DNA of 64,000 bases from Oceanospirillales bacterium (GTDB taxonomy: Bacteria; Pseudomonadota; Gammaproteobacteria; Pseudomonadales; Endozoicomonadaceae): contig SIHQ01000007.1 in the NCBI GenBank assembly GCA_004762125.1, forward strand, positions 62,001-126,000, read 5' to 3'. Below the pieces are notes generated by a model. That model was not told where the DNA came from. It saw only the letters and a list, made by a program, of their open reading frames with translations, and made no database searches. The translations under genes were made by a program, and so were the position numbers. Each line of letters begins with the position of its first letter. The first letter of the stretch is position 1. Of the stretch, positions 10,496-20,014 are shown one piece after another.

Positions 10496-12133
10496 TTATT
10501 TTTTGGTGATGTAGAGGTCTCTGGTGTAAATGTTGTCCTCAACATTTTTGGTGGTATAGCCGCCAACCCAAGGCTTAACCAGACGGCCGGTAACGTACTG
10601 ATAAACAGGAGCTACTGGCATTTCGGAAGCCAGGATTTTTTCAGCTTCGATGTAAAGAGCTTCACGTTCAGCGTCTGTAGAAGCCGTTCTGGATGCGGCC
10701 ATAATCTCGTCGTAGCGTTTGTTGGACCACTTACCATCATTATTGCCATGGGTGGTGGTTTTCAGGTCCAGCATAGTGGATGCTTCATTGTAGTCACCAA
10801 TCCAGCCAGAACGAGAAATTTCAAACTTGCCTTCGTTCTTGGTGTCTAGGAAGGTTTTCCATTCCTGATTTTCCAGAGTGGTTTCTACACCAATGGATTT
10901 CCACATGTAAGATACGGCAACTGCTATTGGCTGATGTAACTCACTGGTGTTGTACAGCAAGCTAAGTTTCAGAGGATTATTTTTGTTGTAACCTGCTGTC
11001 TCGAGAAGCTCTTTTGCCTTACTGTTACGTTCTTTTTGTGTCAACTGGCCGTAGTCGGTTTTTGGCGGTTGGAAACCAGCTACAGCTTCAGGTGTGAAAG
11101 TGTAAGCCGGGATTTCACCACGTTTGGTGATACTTCTGGTGATTGCATCACGGTTAATGGCATAGGAAAGAGCTTTCCGAACACGGACATCGTCGAATGG
11201 CTTAACTTTAGTGTTGAACTCGTAGTAGTAAGTACCCAACTGAGGAGTGATCCTGATTTCGTTAGGAATGTCTTTCTGCAGAGAAGAAAAATGCTTGGAA
11301 GAAATTTCCTGAGTAAAATCCAGTTCACCTGACTTATAACGATTGAGTTCCGCTGTTTGAGAAACAATAGGAAGGAAGGTTACCTGATCAATCACGGTCT
11401 CCTTATCATTCCAGTAGTTCTTGTTACGCTTCAGTACGATGCGCTCATTAACGACCCACTTCTCCATCACGTAGGCACCGTTGGAAACGATGTTTTCAGC
11501 GCGAGTCCATTCGTCACCAAACTTATCTACGACCTTCTTCGGTACTGGAAACGTAGTTTGGTGAGCCAGCATTTTGATGAAATATGGAACGGGCTTTTCC
11601 AGAGTTACCTGGAAAGTTTTATCGTCCAATGCTTTTACGCCAAGGCTGTCGACAGGAGCCTTACCACCAATAATGTTTGAAGCATTGATAATGGTTGGAA
11701 TCTCAATGAACCAGGCGTAGTTGGATGCCGTTGCAGGATCTACTGCACGCTGGAAGCCAAACACGAAGTCTTCAGCGGTTACGGGATCCCCATTGGACCA
11801 GGTGGCGTCTTCACGAATTTTGAAAGTAAATACTTTATTGTTATCAGAGATGGTCCAGCTTTCAGCCTGACCAGGAATCGTGTTGCCTTCCAGGTCTTGG
11901 GTTACCAAGCCTTCGAACATGTCACGGGTAACACGGGAACCAGGGGTACCTTCTACTTTCTGGGGGTCAAGAGAAGCAGGCTCTGCACCATTACCACGAG
12001 TCAGTTCCTGGGTATTGTCCAGCTGGATACCAGCGGGAACGATAGCAGCAGAAGCTGTAGTTGCAGCAATAGCAGCAGCCAGTGTCAGGGCTGGGATACC
12101 AGCCAGTGTCAGAGCCTTGGATGGCTTCTTCAT
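10496..12133 (-). CDS. oppA: Periplasmic oligopeptide-binding protein OppA
   Basis: 545 aa extracytoplasmic solute-binding protein, family 5, the expected length. A Sec signal peptide (MKKPSKALTLAGIPALTLAA, cleavage near TASA-AIVP) precedes the mature N-terminus; there is no lipobox cysteine, so the protein is free in the periplasm. The family-5 signature region is seen at ITPQLGTYYYEFNTKVKPFDDVRVRKALSYAINR split over residues about 290-325. First gene of oppABCDF; its long AT-rich upstream region probably carries the promoter. Confidence 0.94.
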   Translation of the reverse strand: MKKPSKALTLAGIPALTLAAAIAATTASAAIVPAGIQLDNTQELTRGNGAEPASLDPQKVEGTPGSRVTRDMFEGLVTQDLEGNTIPGQAESWTISDNNKVFTFKIREDATWSNGDPVTAEDFVFGFQRAVDPATASNYAWFIEIPTIINASNIIGGKAPVDSLGVKALDDKTFQVTLEKPVPYFIKMLAHQTTFPVPKKVVDKFGDEWTRAENIVSNGAYVMEKWVVNERIVLKRNKNYWNDKETVIDQVTFLPIVSQTAELNRYKSGELDFTQEISSKHFSSLQKDIPNEIRITPQLGTYYYEFNTKVKPFDDVRVRKALSYAINRDAITRSITKRGEIPAYTFTPEAVAGFQPPKTDYGQLTQKERNSKAKELLETAGYNKNNPLKLSLLYNTSELHQPIAVAVSYMWKSIGVETTLENQEWKTFLDTKNEGKFEISRSGWIGDYNEASTMLDLKTTTHGNNDGKWSNKRYDEIMAASRTASTDAEREALYIEAEKILASEMPVAPVYQYVTGRLVKPWVGGYTTKNVEDNIYTRDLYITKK

Positions 12134-12723
12134 TTTATGTGTCCCCCTTTGCAGTATCTACAGGTATGCAGTTACCGCGTAATTTTAGTTGGAGTTATGA
12201 TTTTTGAGCAGGATTCAGCTATTCATTGTTTATGACGATGAATGAATGACTGATTTGACGAAGAACATTCGATCCTGAATGCCACCGATTGAATATCAAT
12301 ACTTTGAACGGCTTTCGATATTTCCGCCAGGTACTACACAAATCCTGTTAAAACGGCATATGTTTTTTATTTTCAGTTCGGTTATTGCCTAAGCAATAAC
12401 CGAACTGAAAATCAATGAAGCTCGAATATAACTAAAAGTTTGTTTTCGAATCAAGAAACTTTTTTAAATGCATAGGTTAATTAAGTAATAGAGTGTCACT
12501 TCAATCTATTGTTTTAAGGCTTTTTACGAGAGAAAAAATTAATTAATAAACTATTGCTGGTAATTTATTTGGTTTTTATGGTTTTAGTCTTGTAATAATA
12601 TCTGTATTGATTTTTTTGAAGTTATATAGAGTTGACTGGGTGAAAGTTCGATCAGTATTTATTTTTTTCTCTGCTTTATATATTTATTAAGTATAAAAGC
12701 AGAGAGTTTATTTGAAATAATGA
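12134..12723. other. AT-rich intergenic region upstream of oppA, with long palindrome
   Basis: No gene is seen in 590 bp. The region must contain the oppA promoter, reading leftward, and the end of marC, which also reads leftward. It carries a perfect 20-bp inverted repeat (12369-12412) listed separately. The rest is strongly AT-rich without a feature I can name. Confidence 0.6.
12369..12412. repeat. Perfect 20-bp inverted repeat with 4-nt loop
   Basis: Left arm 12369-12388 (beginning ATTTTCAGTTCGG) is exactly complementary to 12393-12412, with loop CTAA. Neither strand has a T-tract after the right arm, so this is not a normal intrinsic terminator. It sits about 235 bp upstream of the oppA start and 310 bp beyond the marC stop. 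Confidence 0.85.
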
Positions 12724-13317
12724 TCAACTCAAATAACTGGCGATACCATCCATAAACATCTGTACTGATAGCATAACAAGAATCATTCCCATTAATCGTT
12801 CAATGGCAAATACGCCTCGTTCGCCAAGCAATTTCATAAAACGACCTGAGCACAACAGAATAGCTGAACTGACTGACCAGGCAAGAAGCAGTGCTATTAA
12901 CAATTGTCCTTGCTCTTCCGGGTTCTGATGACCAAGCAAGATCAAAGTTGCTAGTATGGAAGGGCCTGCAACCATAGGGATGGCCAGAGGTACGATAAAG
13001 GGTTCGCCATCGGGAGTCTCGCCCATAATACTGCCGCTGCCACGACCAGGAGGGAAGATCATTTTTACCGCAATCATAAATAAAATAATGGCTCCGGCAA
13101 TACTGACTGATTCCTGTTTTAAATGAAGCGTTTCCAGTATCTGTTCACCTGTAAAAAGAAACAGAACCAGAATTAACAAGGCAATCAACATTTCCCTCAT
13201 CAAAACTTTGGAGCGACGATGCTCGGGTACTGTTTTCAGAACGGAAATGAAAATAGGGATATTGCCTAAAGGATCCATGATCAAAAAGAGTAATATCGTT
13301 GTCGAAAAAATATCCAT
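12724..13317 (-). CDS. MarC/YchE family integral membrane protein
   Basis: 197 aa, six predicted membrane helices. The N-terminal MDPLGNIPIFISVL motif and the mid-protein IAIPMVAGPSIL-type segment (LAIPMVAGPSILATLILL) are diagnostic of the MarC family (Pfam UPF0056). The molecular function of the family is unknown; the old link to multiple antibiotic resistance has been withdrawn. In Enterobacteria ychE lies next to oppA, and here marC-type and opp genes are again neighbours on the same strand, 590 bp apart, so the association may be meaningful. Confidence 0.9.
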   Translation of the reverse strand: MDIFSTTILLFLIMDPLGNIPIFISVLKTVPEHRRSKVLMREMLIALLILVLFLFTGEQILETLHLKQESVSIAGAIILFMIAVKMIFPPGRGSGSIMGETPDGEPFIVPLAIPMVAGPSILATLILLGHQNPEEQGQLLIALLLAWSVSSAILLCSGRFMKLLGERGVFAIERLMGMILVMLSVQMFMDGIASYLS

Positions 13318-13532
13318 CAGATCTGACCTGGATTTCTAGATTGATTGAGAAACGCTTGAAGATTGCATCAAGCTAATAAGTGAACAATTTAAATTATAGG
13401 TATTAGTGCTTATATTTTTTTGTTGTGAATGGACAAATAAAAAATTAGCTGACTAACGGTAATAAAGTGGAAGAGCTTATATCACCTCTTAGTGCTTTAT
13501 TACAGATAGAGAATTAAACAGTGTCGCAGTAA

Positions 13533-13760
13533 TTAAATAGATAGGTTTTTCAATGCAACTATCAGAGCCAGACGGGCCATTTTATCTTTAACTGGCACTC
13601 TGCTCTGTTCAGCACTCACTTCACCAAGGAAGTCATGATGCTTCTCTGCCTGCTTTTCAGCCGACTGAATCTCTTGGCTATCCAGCTGCTCATCAGCAAT
13701 GAGGTTCGCATTGATTTGAGCTTTGGCCGTTGTATTTACGGGTTGTATTGATTCAGACAT
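13533..13760 (-). CDS. Small hypothetical protein (75 aa)
   Basis: Soluble, glutamate/glutamine-rich protein of 75 aa with no recognised domain. A good ribosome-binding site (AGAGGG, six bases before ATG on the minus strand) supports translation. The central part, EIQSAEKQAEKHHDFLGE, could form an amphipathic helix. It sits alone between marC and the gamma carbonic anhydrase gene, both on the same strand. Confidence 0.5.
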   Translation of the reverse strand: MSESIQPVNTTAKAQINANLIADEQLDSQEIQSAEKQAEKHHDFLGEVSAEQSRVPVKDKMARLALIVALKNLSI

Positions 13761-13865
13761 AACACCCTCTATTCATCTATCTAATTCAGACTGCTTACTC
13801 GTTAGGTTAGGAAGATGAGAAGAGAGTGTCCGTAAGACGAAAGGCTAAAATAGCGTTTGGTTATA

Positions 13866-14402
13866 TCAATGATCCAGATATTCATCCTTCAATTTGGCAT
13901 AATTACCTGCACCATACGGGAAAAAAGCTTTTTCTTTATCTGTTACTGGCCTCACTTTTTTAGCCGGGTTGCCTTTGTATACAAAGCCACTTTCCAAACG
14001 CTTTCCGGGTGGTACCAGACAACCTGCAGCAACAATGACTTCTTTTTCTATTACCGCACCATCGAGAATAATAGCGCCAATACCTATCAGACAGCGGTCG
14101 TGGATAGTACAGCCATGAAGAGTGGCTTTATGACCAACGGTAACCTCATTACCAATGATCAATGGATAACCATCAGGATTAAAATCACTGGCGTGAGTGA
14201 TATGCAAGACAGAACCATCCTGAATACTGGTACGCTCCCCAATACGAACCTTATTCATGTCTCCGCGAATCACTGCCATAGGCCAGATGGAACTATCATC
14301 GCCTATTTCCACATCGCCAAGGACAACCGCTGTCTCATCAACAAAAACCTTTTTACCCAGCTTTGGTGTATAGCCCCGGAATGTTCTGATCGCTTCAGGC
14401 AT
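13866..14402 (-). CDS. yrdA: Gamma-class carbonic anhydrase-like hexapeptide protein (YrdA family)
   Basis: 178 aa left-handed beta-helix protein; trimeric in characterised homologues. The run VIRGDMNKVRIGERTSIQDG contains the R-G-D and Q residues typical of gamma-CA, and three zinc-ligand histidines are available in LHITHA and GHKATLHGC. Family members bind zinc and may hydrate CO2, but several tested YrdA-type proteins lack activity. Divergent from prlC, as in Pseudomonas. Confidence 0.88.
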   Translation of the reverse strand: MPEAIRTFRGYTPKLGKKVFVDETAVVLGDVEIGDDSSIWPMAVIRGDMNKVRIGERTSIQDGSVLHITHASDFNPDGYPLIIGNEVTVGHKATLHGCTIHDRCLIGIGAIILDGAVIEKEVIVAAGCLVPPGKRLESGFVYKGNPAKKVRPVTDKEKAFFPYGAGNYAKLKDEYLDH

Positions 14403-14545
14403 GATTCCCTTTACCTCTGAGAGAAAGTGGTCGAATGTTGTATTTATAGTTGAGTATCACGTGCATTGTCCTTGAAACAGAGGATGACTGCACCCATTGT
14501 GGTTTTAATACCTTTGAGAAACTGTCACCAGAGAGCCTGATAATA

Positions 14546-16576
14546 ATGACTAACCCATTACTGGAACGCCATGAACTGCCCCCCTTTTCGAAAATCACCC
14601 CTGAGCAGGTGAAACCTGCAGTTGAGCAAATCATCAGCGAAAGTGAAGCAGCTGTAGAAAAGCTGTTGAATCAGGAGGCAAAACTTAACTGGAGCTCACT
14701 TCAGGAGCCTATGGACAGTATGGGTGATCGTCTCAGTCAGGCGTGGTCTCCTGTCGGTCATATGAATGCCGTCGTAAACAGTGATGAGCTGCGCGATGCT
14801 TACAATTCATGCTTACCATTGCTTTCTGAGTTCTCTACAAAAATGGGGCAAAACCAGAAGCTTTATCAGGCTTATTTTTCTCTGAGTAACTCTGATGAAT
14901 TTCCCAAGCTGGATAGCGCTCAGAAGAAGGTGATTAAAGATAATCTTCGTGACTTTAAATTGGCTGGTGTTGCTTTATCGGAAGAGAAGAAAACTCGTTA
15001 TGGCGAGATTAAAAAAGCGTTGTCTGGTTTAACCAGTAAGTTCTCGGACAATGTGCTCGATGCAACTATGGCGTGGTCAAAGTTGATCATTGATGAAGCT
15101 GAATTAGCGGGATTACCTGAGTCGGCTTTAGCAGGTGCGAAACAATTGGCAGAAGCCAAAGAGCACAGTGAAGGTTGGTTGTTGAATCTGGATTTCCCCA
15201 GCTATATGCCGGTGATGACTTATGCCGAGAATCGAGAGCTGCGGGAAGAAGTCTACACGGCATTTTCTACCAGAGCTTCTGACCAGGGACCTAATGCCGG
15301 TGAATTTGATAACTCCGAGAATATCAATGAGATCCTGAAGCTGCGTCATGAACTCGCTCAACTTCTGGATTTTGATAACTACGCTGAGTATTCACTTGCT
15401 ACGAAGATGGCTGACTCTACCGACAAAGTGGTTCAGTTTCTGGAAGATCTTGCTGCGAAAAGTAAACCTCAGGCAGAAAAAGAACTGGCTGAGTTGAAAG
15501 CCTTTGCTATGACTGAGCATGGTGCTGAAGACCTTGAGGCTTGGGATATTGGTTATTACGGTGAAAAACTGCGACAGCAACGTTATGCCATTTCCCAAGA
15601 AGAGTTACGCCCTTGGTTTCCGGCCGAAAGATCTGTTGACGGTATGTTCTCTGTAGTGAACCGCCTTTACGGTATTCGCTTTGAGCAGGATGAAAATATA
15701 GAAACCTGGCACAAAGATGTGCGCTTCTTTAATGTCATCAAAAATGATGAAGTCATAGGTCGTTTCTATCTGGATCTGTTTGCTCGTGAACATAAACGCG
15801 GTGGTGCCTGGATGGATGAGTGCCGGGTTCGTCGCAAGATGGGTGATAAGGTTCAGCTGCCTGTTGCTTACCTGACGTGTAACTTTACCCCCCCTGTTGG
15901 CGATAAGCCCGCTCTGCTGACACATGATGAAGTGGTTACGCTTTTCCATGAGTTTGGTCATGGGCTTCACCATATGCTGACTAGGGTCGATTACGCGGCA
16001 GTTTCCGGAATCAATGGTGTGGCTTGGGATGCAGTGGAGCTTCCAAGCCAGTTTATGGAAAACTGGTGTTGGGAAGAAGAAGGCCTTGCGTTGATTTCAG
16101 GGCACTTTGAAACAGGTGAATCTTTGCCTAAAGACAAACTGGACAAACTTCTGGCTGCCAAGAATTTCCAATCTGCCATGGTAATGGTACGCCAGCTGGA
16201 GTTTTCCCTGTTTGATTTCAAATTACACAGGAATTTTTCAGAGGGTAAATCTGTACAGGAAGTGCTGGATGGAATACGCCAACAGGTGTCTGTGGTTGTA
16301 GCTCCTGCGTTTAATCGATTCCAGAATGGCTTCAGTCATATTTTTGCTGGTGGTTATGCTGCGGGTTATTACAGCTACAAATGGGCTGAAGTGCTGTCTG
16401 CAGATGCTTTCTCTAAGTTTGAGGAGGACGGAATTTTTAATGTTCAAACAGGCCAAAGTTTTTTGCAGGAAATTCTGGAGAAAGGTGGGTCTGCTGAACC
16501 TATGGAGCTTTTTGTTAATTTTCGGGGACGGGAGCCTCAAGTAGATGCTTTGCTGAGGCACTCCGGTATTAGCTAA
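14546..16576 (+). CDS. prlC: Oligopeptidase A (M3 metallopeptidase)
   Basis: 676 aa from the ATG at 14546 (MTNPLLERHELPPF), which matches family N-termini; an in-frame start 96 nt earlier is less likely. Cytoplasmic zinc peptidase that degrades peptides released by proteases, including cleaved signal peptides. The zinc-binding motif HEFGH is seen in TLFHEFGHGLHHMLTRVD (about residues 467-484) and the downstream glutamate in WDAVELPSQFMENW. Divergent from the gamma carbonic anhydrase gene. Immediately after the stop is a hairpin (16589-16612) without a T-tract. Confidence 0.95.
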   Translation: MTNPLLERHELPPFSKITPEQVKPAVEQIISESEAAVEKLLNQEAKLNWSSLQEPMDSMGDRLSQAWSPVGHMNAVVNSDELRDAYNSCLPLLSEFSTKMGQNQKLYQAYFSLSNSDEFPKLDSAQKKVIKDNLRDFKLAGVALSEEKKTRYGEIKKALSGLTSKFSDNVLDATMAWSKLIIDEAELAGLPESALAGAKQLAEAKEHSEGWLLNLDFPSYMPVMTYAENRELREEVYTAFSTRASDQGPNAGEFDNSENINEILKLRHELAQLLDFDNYAEYSLATKMADSTDKVVQFLEDLAAKSKPQAEKELAELKAFAMTEHGAEDLEAWDIGYYGEKLRQQRYAISQEELRPWFPAERSVDGMFSVVNRLYGIRFEQDENIETWHKDVRFFNVIKNDEVIGRFYLDLFAREHKRGGAWMDECRVRRKMGDKVQLPVAYLTCNFTPPVGDKPALLTHDEVVTLFHEFGHGLHHMLTRVDYAAVSGINGVAWDAVELPSQFMENWCWEEEGLALISGHFETGESLPKDKLDKLLAAKNFQSAMVMVRQLEFSLFDFKLHRNFSEGKSVQEVLDGIRQQVSVVVAPAFNRFQNGFSHIFAGGYAAGYYSYKWAEVLSADAFSKFEEDGIFNVQTGQSFLQEILEKGGSAEPMELFVNFRGREPQVDALLRHSGIS

Positions 16577-16756
16577 GCCTATGTGTAATGGCCAGAACCA
16601 CTGTTCTGGTCATCATGAAAAATAAGATAAAATAGGGTTTCTGTTCTATTTTAAAAAAGGTGATTTTACGCAAAGTTTTCATATTTCCAGTACTTTCTAT
16701 TATTAGATTTAACTCATGCCGCTGAAATAATAGAGATTTTTAAGATTAAGCAAACA

Positions 16757-17899
16757 ATGAATCAAGCTGTTCAGGTTCTCCCTCATCAGGAAATAACCCG
16801 CTATGACGATGAAATCGACTTGTTCGAACTGGTTTCGTCTATCTGGCAGAAAAAGAACATTATTGCTTCAATTACTTTTGTCGCTACCATGCTGGCTGCT
16901 TTGGTAGCTTTTAAACTGCCCACTACTTGGGAAAGTAGTACAAAAATATATAAAGCAGAGTCATCTGACCTTACTGATCTTAATATTGTCTGGAGTCTTC
17001 TGAATAACGATGAGACTGCAAATCCTGTTACCCCTGGAATCACATACAGTCACTTTTATAGGGCTCTATCATCACCAAAAGTTCAATGGAAAGCCTTCAG
17101 TAGTAGTGGCCTGGAAGCTAAAGCTCTTGAAGATGTCATTACATCAAAGCAGGAACAAGCAGTGAATGCTGCCTGGATAAGGTTTACTGATCTGTTGGTT
17201 ATTGAGCGTTCAGATGAAGATAAAAAGCATGTAAACCCTGTAGCGTTCACTAAAATCAGTTTTCAATCTGATGATCAGAAGTTCTCTGCGCAATTAATAA
17301 ATGATTATCTACTGCCTGAAGCTTATACCTATGCACGTGAATTATTACTGTCCAATCTGGAAAGTGACCGCTCTAGGAAACTGGTTCGAGTCGACCGTCA
17401 GATTGCAGAAATTGAAACCCAATTTATTGAGAGTAACCAGACTCGGGAAATAGCTATCAAAGATGCTTTAGCTGTTGCCAAGGCAGGTAACATTGAACAA
17501 TCAGATAATCTGAACCTTTCAAGAACGTTAGGTGATAAGTCCTTTATGCTGGGGACTCGTATTTTGAACGAACAGCTGAACATTCAGCAAAAAGAGATTA
17601 ATCGGTATCAGTTCTTTAGCCGCAATGATAAATATCTTGAAGACAAACGCCCTTATTTGCCTGCCGTAGCCAGTATTCTGATTGGTGACAGGCAGAGAAT
17701 TTCTGGTCTGGATTTATCGAACCTGCAGTGGAATTCAGTGTCTCAGGATTTACCAGCTCTGGTACCAGCAGCTCCTATAAAGCCTAAAAAATCATTGATT
17801 GTGGCACTTGGATTGATTCTGGGATTAATGGTTGGTGTCTTCACAGCTCTTATCAAAACAGCGGTTGAAAAGCGTAGGGTGTCTTTAACAGCTCTGTAG
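16757..17899 (+). CDS. Wzz-type polysaccharide chain-length determinant
   Basis: 380 aa inner-membrane co-polymerase of the Wzz/FepE group, which sets the length of O-antigen or similar glycans made by Wzy polymerases. Architecture is typical: cytoplasmic N-terminus with DEIDLFELVSSIWQKK, first helix about residues 34-52, a large periplasmic domain with a coiled-coil-prone region, and a proline-rich segment PAAPIKPKKS just before the second helix (346-367). No tyrosine kinase domain is present. The gene interrupts the usual prlC-yheV neighbourhood and no polysaccharide genes are next to it, so it probably works with a distant locus. Confidence 0.85.
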   Translation: MNQAVQVLPHQEITRYDDEIDLFELVSSIWQKKNIIASITFVATMLAALVAFKLPTTWESSTKIYKAESSDLTDLNIVWSLLNNDETANPVTPGITYSHFYRALSSPKVQWKAFSSSGLEAKALEDVITSKQEQAVNAAWIRFTDLLVIERSDEDKKHVNPVAFTKISFQSDDQKFSAQLINDYLLPEAYTYARELLLSNLESDRSRKLVRVDRQIAEIETQFIESNQTREIAIKDALAVAKAGNIEQSDNLNLSRTLGDKSFMLGTRILNEQLNIQQKEINRYQFFSRNDKYLEDKRPYLPAVASILIGDRQRISGLDLSNLQWNSVSQDLPALVPAAPIKPKKSLIVALGLILGLMVGVFTALIKTAVEKRRVSLTAL

Positions 17900-18035
17900 G
17901 TTTTTAAGTCTTGGCATGTTGTTTGTGAGGCAGTTCTTCAGTAGCTGCCTTAAACCCAGATGTATTCATTTTGTTTACGCGAGCAGTCAATCAGTTAAAC
18001 TTGCCTCTAAATTGAAGATGCCGGATCGATTGAGT

Positions 18036-18305
18036 ATGTCTGCCAAAACCAAAAAACAATTTATTGCCGGAGTTGTCTGTCCTAGTTGCGGGGCTCAGGA
18101 CACCATTCAAATGTATTCAATAGACGAAGAAAGTTATAGAGAGTGCGTCGACTGTGGGTTTTCAGATGAAATGGAAAAAGAACCTTCTTTGCTAGGGAAA
18201 CCTCTGGCTACGAGAGTTTCCCCTGAAGAAGAATTGAAGCAGGAGCAAGCTAATCGAGATGAAGTGCAAATCGTTCATATTCTGGACAACAGCAAACTTC
18301 ATTAA
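18036..18305 (+). CDS. yheV: YheV-like putative zinc-ribbon protein
   Basis: 89 aa from ATG 18036 (MSAKTKKQFIAGVVCPSCGA), a start that aligns with Escherichia coli YheV; the longer open frame from 17916 has no matching extension. Two cysteine pairs, CPSC and CVDC about 24 residues apart, form a probable zinc ribbon. Function unknown. The family usually follows prlC directly, as in Pseudomonas; here wzz lies between. Confidence 0.8.
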   Translation: MSAKTKKQFIAGVVCPSCGAQDTIQMYSIDEESYRECVDCGFSDEMEKEPSLLGKPLATRVSPEEELKQEQANRDEVQIVHILDNSKLH

Positions 18306-18336
18306 CGGCTACTTCCACATATAAGCAGAGCAAGAG

Positions 18337-18987
18337 TCAGGCAGCCGATGTAAATTTCAGCTCAATGCCCATATGGCTGGACAGGCAGTTCCATTGAGAC
18401 CAGATGTTTACCCATTGTTCCGGATCTCTGGCATTCACAAAATCCTTAAACATTCTGTCGTTATAGATTTCGTGCGAGCGCATCATCTGCTGAACCGTTT
18501 GCTCAACGATCTTATCCAGCTCATTACCAAATTCTTCGCCCAGTATGGCGTGAATAATAAGGTTGGCCCAAGTCATATTCATGGGAATCAGCGTACTGCC
18601 AGTCTTTGCCAGATAACTATCATTCACCTCTTCAATCAGACGGTGGGCAAAGTAGGCCTTATCGAGCAAATCAAATGATCCTGTCCCCTCTTTGGACTGC
18701 AGCGCTGGTGCCAGAAAATTTTCCTCGGCAATGCTCAGGAAGGGAGAAATAAAGTGCTCAATTTTTAGCTGCACTGATGCTTCATCAAGAGCTTCCAGGA
18801 AGCTGGGCACATGATCTATGTATTCATTGGTAAACTTCAGAAGGGTTTCACAGGCCTTGTCTTCCGGCAGCTCAATCGTATGGTGGAGTTGCTCAAGTTG
18901 TTGGTGGATAAGGGAGTGAAGTTGGCTGCTTCGTACCTCGTGTTCTCTGGCACAATCAATCAGATTGTGAATTGCCTGCACATCCAT
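18337..18987 (-). CDS. Conserved hypothetical protein, helical
   Basis: 216 aa from the ATG at 18987, chosen because GGAG lies eight bases before it; an upstream ATG-like start at 19026 lacks such a site. The protein is acidic, mostly helical in prediction, with no transmembrane segment and no motif I recognise. It is convergent with yheV (32 nt between stops). Confidence 0.7.
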   Translation of the reverse strand: MDVQAIHNLIDCAREHEVRSSQLHSLIHQQLEQLHHTIELPEDKACETLLKFTNEYIDHVPSFLEALDEASVQLKIEHFISPFLSIAEENFLAPALQSKEGTGSFDLLDKAYFAHRLIEEVNDSYLAKTGSTLIPMNMTWANLIIHAILGEEFGNELDKIVEQTVQQMMRSHEIYNDRMFKDFVNARDPEQWVNIWSQWNCLSSHMGIELKFTSAA

Positions 18988-20014
18988 GGTTTTCTCCGTT
19001 GCGCGGATCAGGTTCTGAGGTCTCACCCATAATTATCATTCATTAGGGGTGTACTTTTTTGCCTGATCTTTTAGTTGTTTGTAGTTACTGCAACGTCATC
19101 CTGAAGAATCTAAAAGACCATAGTAGAGAATGGAAAACAAGCGTTTTGTGAATCAATTTTTTGACACTACCCTGAAAAACAACTCGTATGAAAAGGTCTG
19201 AAATAGAAGTCTAATTTCAAATCACGCAACAAGTTGTGCAGTCAATTTACTGACATACAATATATGTCTTCAAGAGTGGTGACGCGCTTTTGATAAGCAA
19301 TAGAAAAAATAAATAATTTTTTTCTTAAAAAAATAGAAAATAAATTTTGAGTAGAGAAAAAAACGGTCACGATATACGACCACACTGCAATTTATTCACA
19401 TGGTTTATGAATGAGGTTTTCCTTTTATAAGATCATGTTGTTTAATAGGTAACAGGGACTATACTCCTTGAGCGATTATTGTCAGACTGATAAATGTCTC
19501 ATGGGGTATTGGTATTTGCAGGGTGTTCCTGTGATGTGTGTTTTGCAGGTTGGGTCCGAAGTGGTATGACGGAATTTAAAAATTTGTCAGTTGCTTAACG
19601 GTCGCTTGTAGTGAAATATTGAATGCTTTGATTCTGTGTACTGGAACAAACAAGGTTGTTAGAACTATTATCCAGAAGAAGTATTGGTCGGTCAGAAAGG
19701 ATTGGTCAGAATTGAAGTGTACTGAAGTTTTTCAAGCAAGAAGCTGAGTACTGGCCATAAATGGCCAATGACAATAATAAAGTCAGTGAGAGGAGTAGCT
19801 GCTGGAACTGGACGTTCCCGTTCTATATCTCTATTCACTGCCCCAACACCTCTGAAAGCAAGGCTCTAGGTCTGCTCAATAATAATAAGAAGTCTCTGTG
19901 CGGGGTCGTGCCGTACAGATAGTCAGGGGATGTAAGGGAATGATGCTGCTGCATACGCGAGCTCTCTTCCACTGGATTACTGAGAGTGCTTCAAAACTAA
20001 AGGCGTTGTTTTTT
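18988..20014. other. Long intergenic region before the cytochrome oxidase operon
   Basis: About 1 kb without a convincing gene. The first half (19030-19440) is AT-rich; the second half is richer in GC and presumably holds the cox promoter and a long leader. It contains a 7-bp palindrome TGGCCAT-AA-ATGGCCA (19752-19767). An open frame upstream of coxB from 19898 (GTG) or 19940 (ATG) continues into coxB and may be an N-terminal extension instead of leader. Confidence 0.5.
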
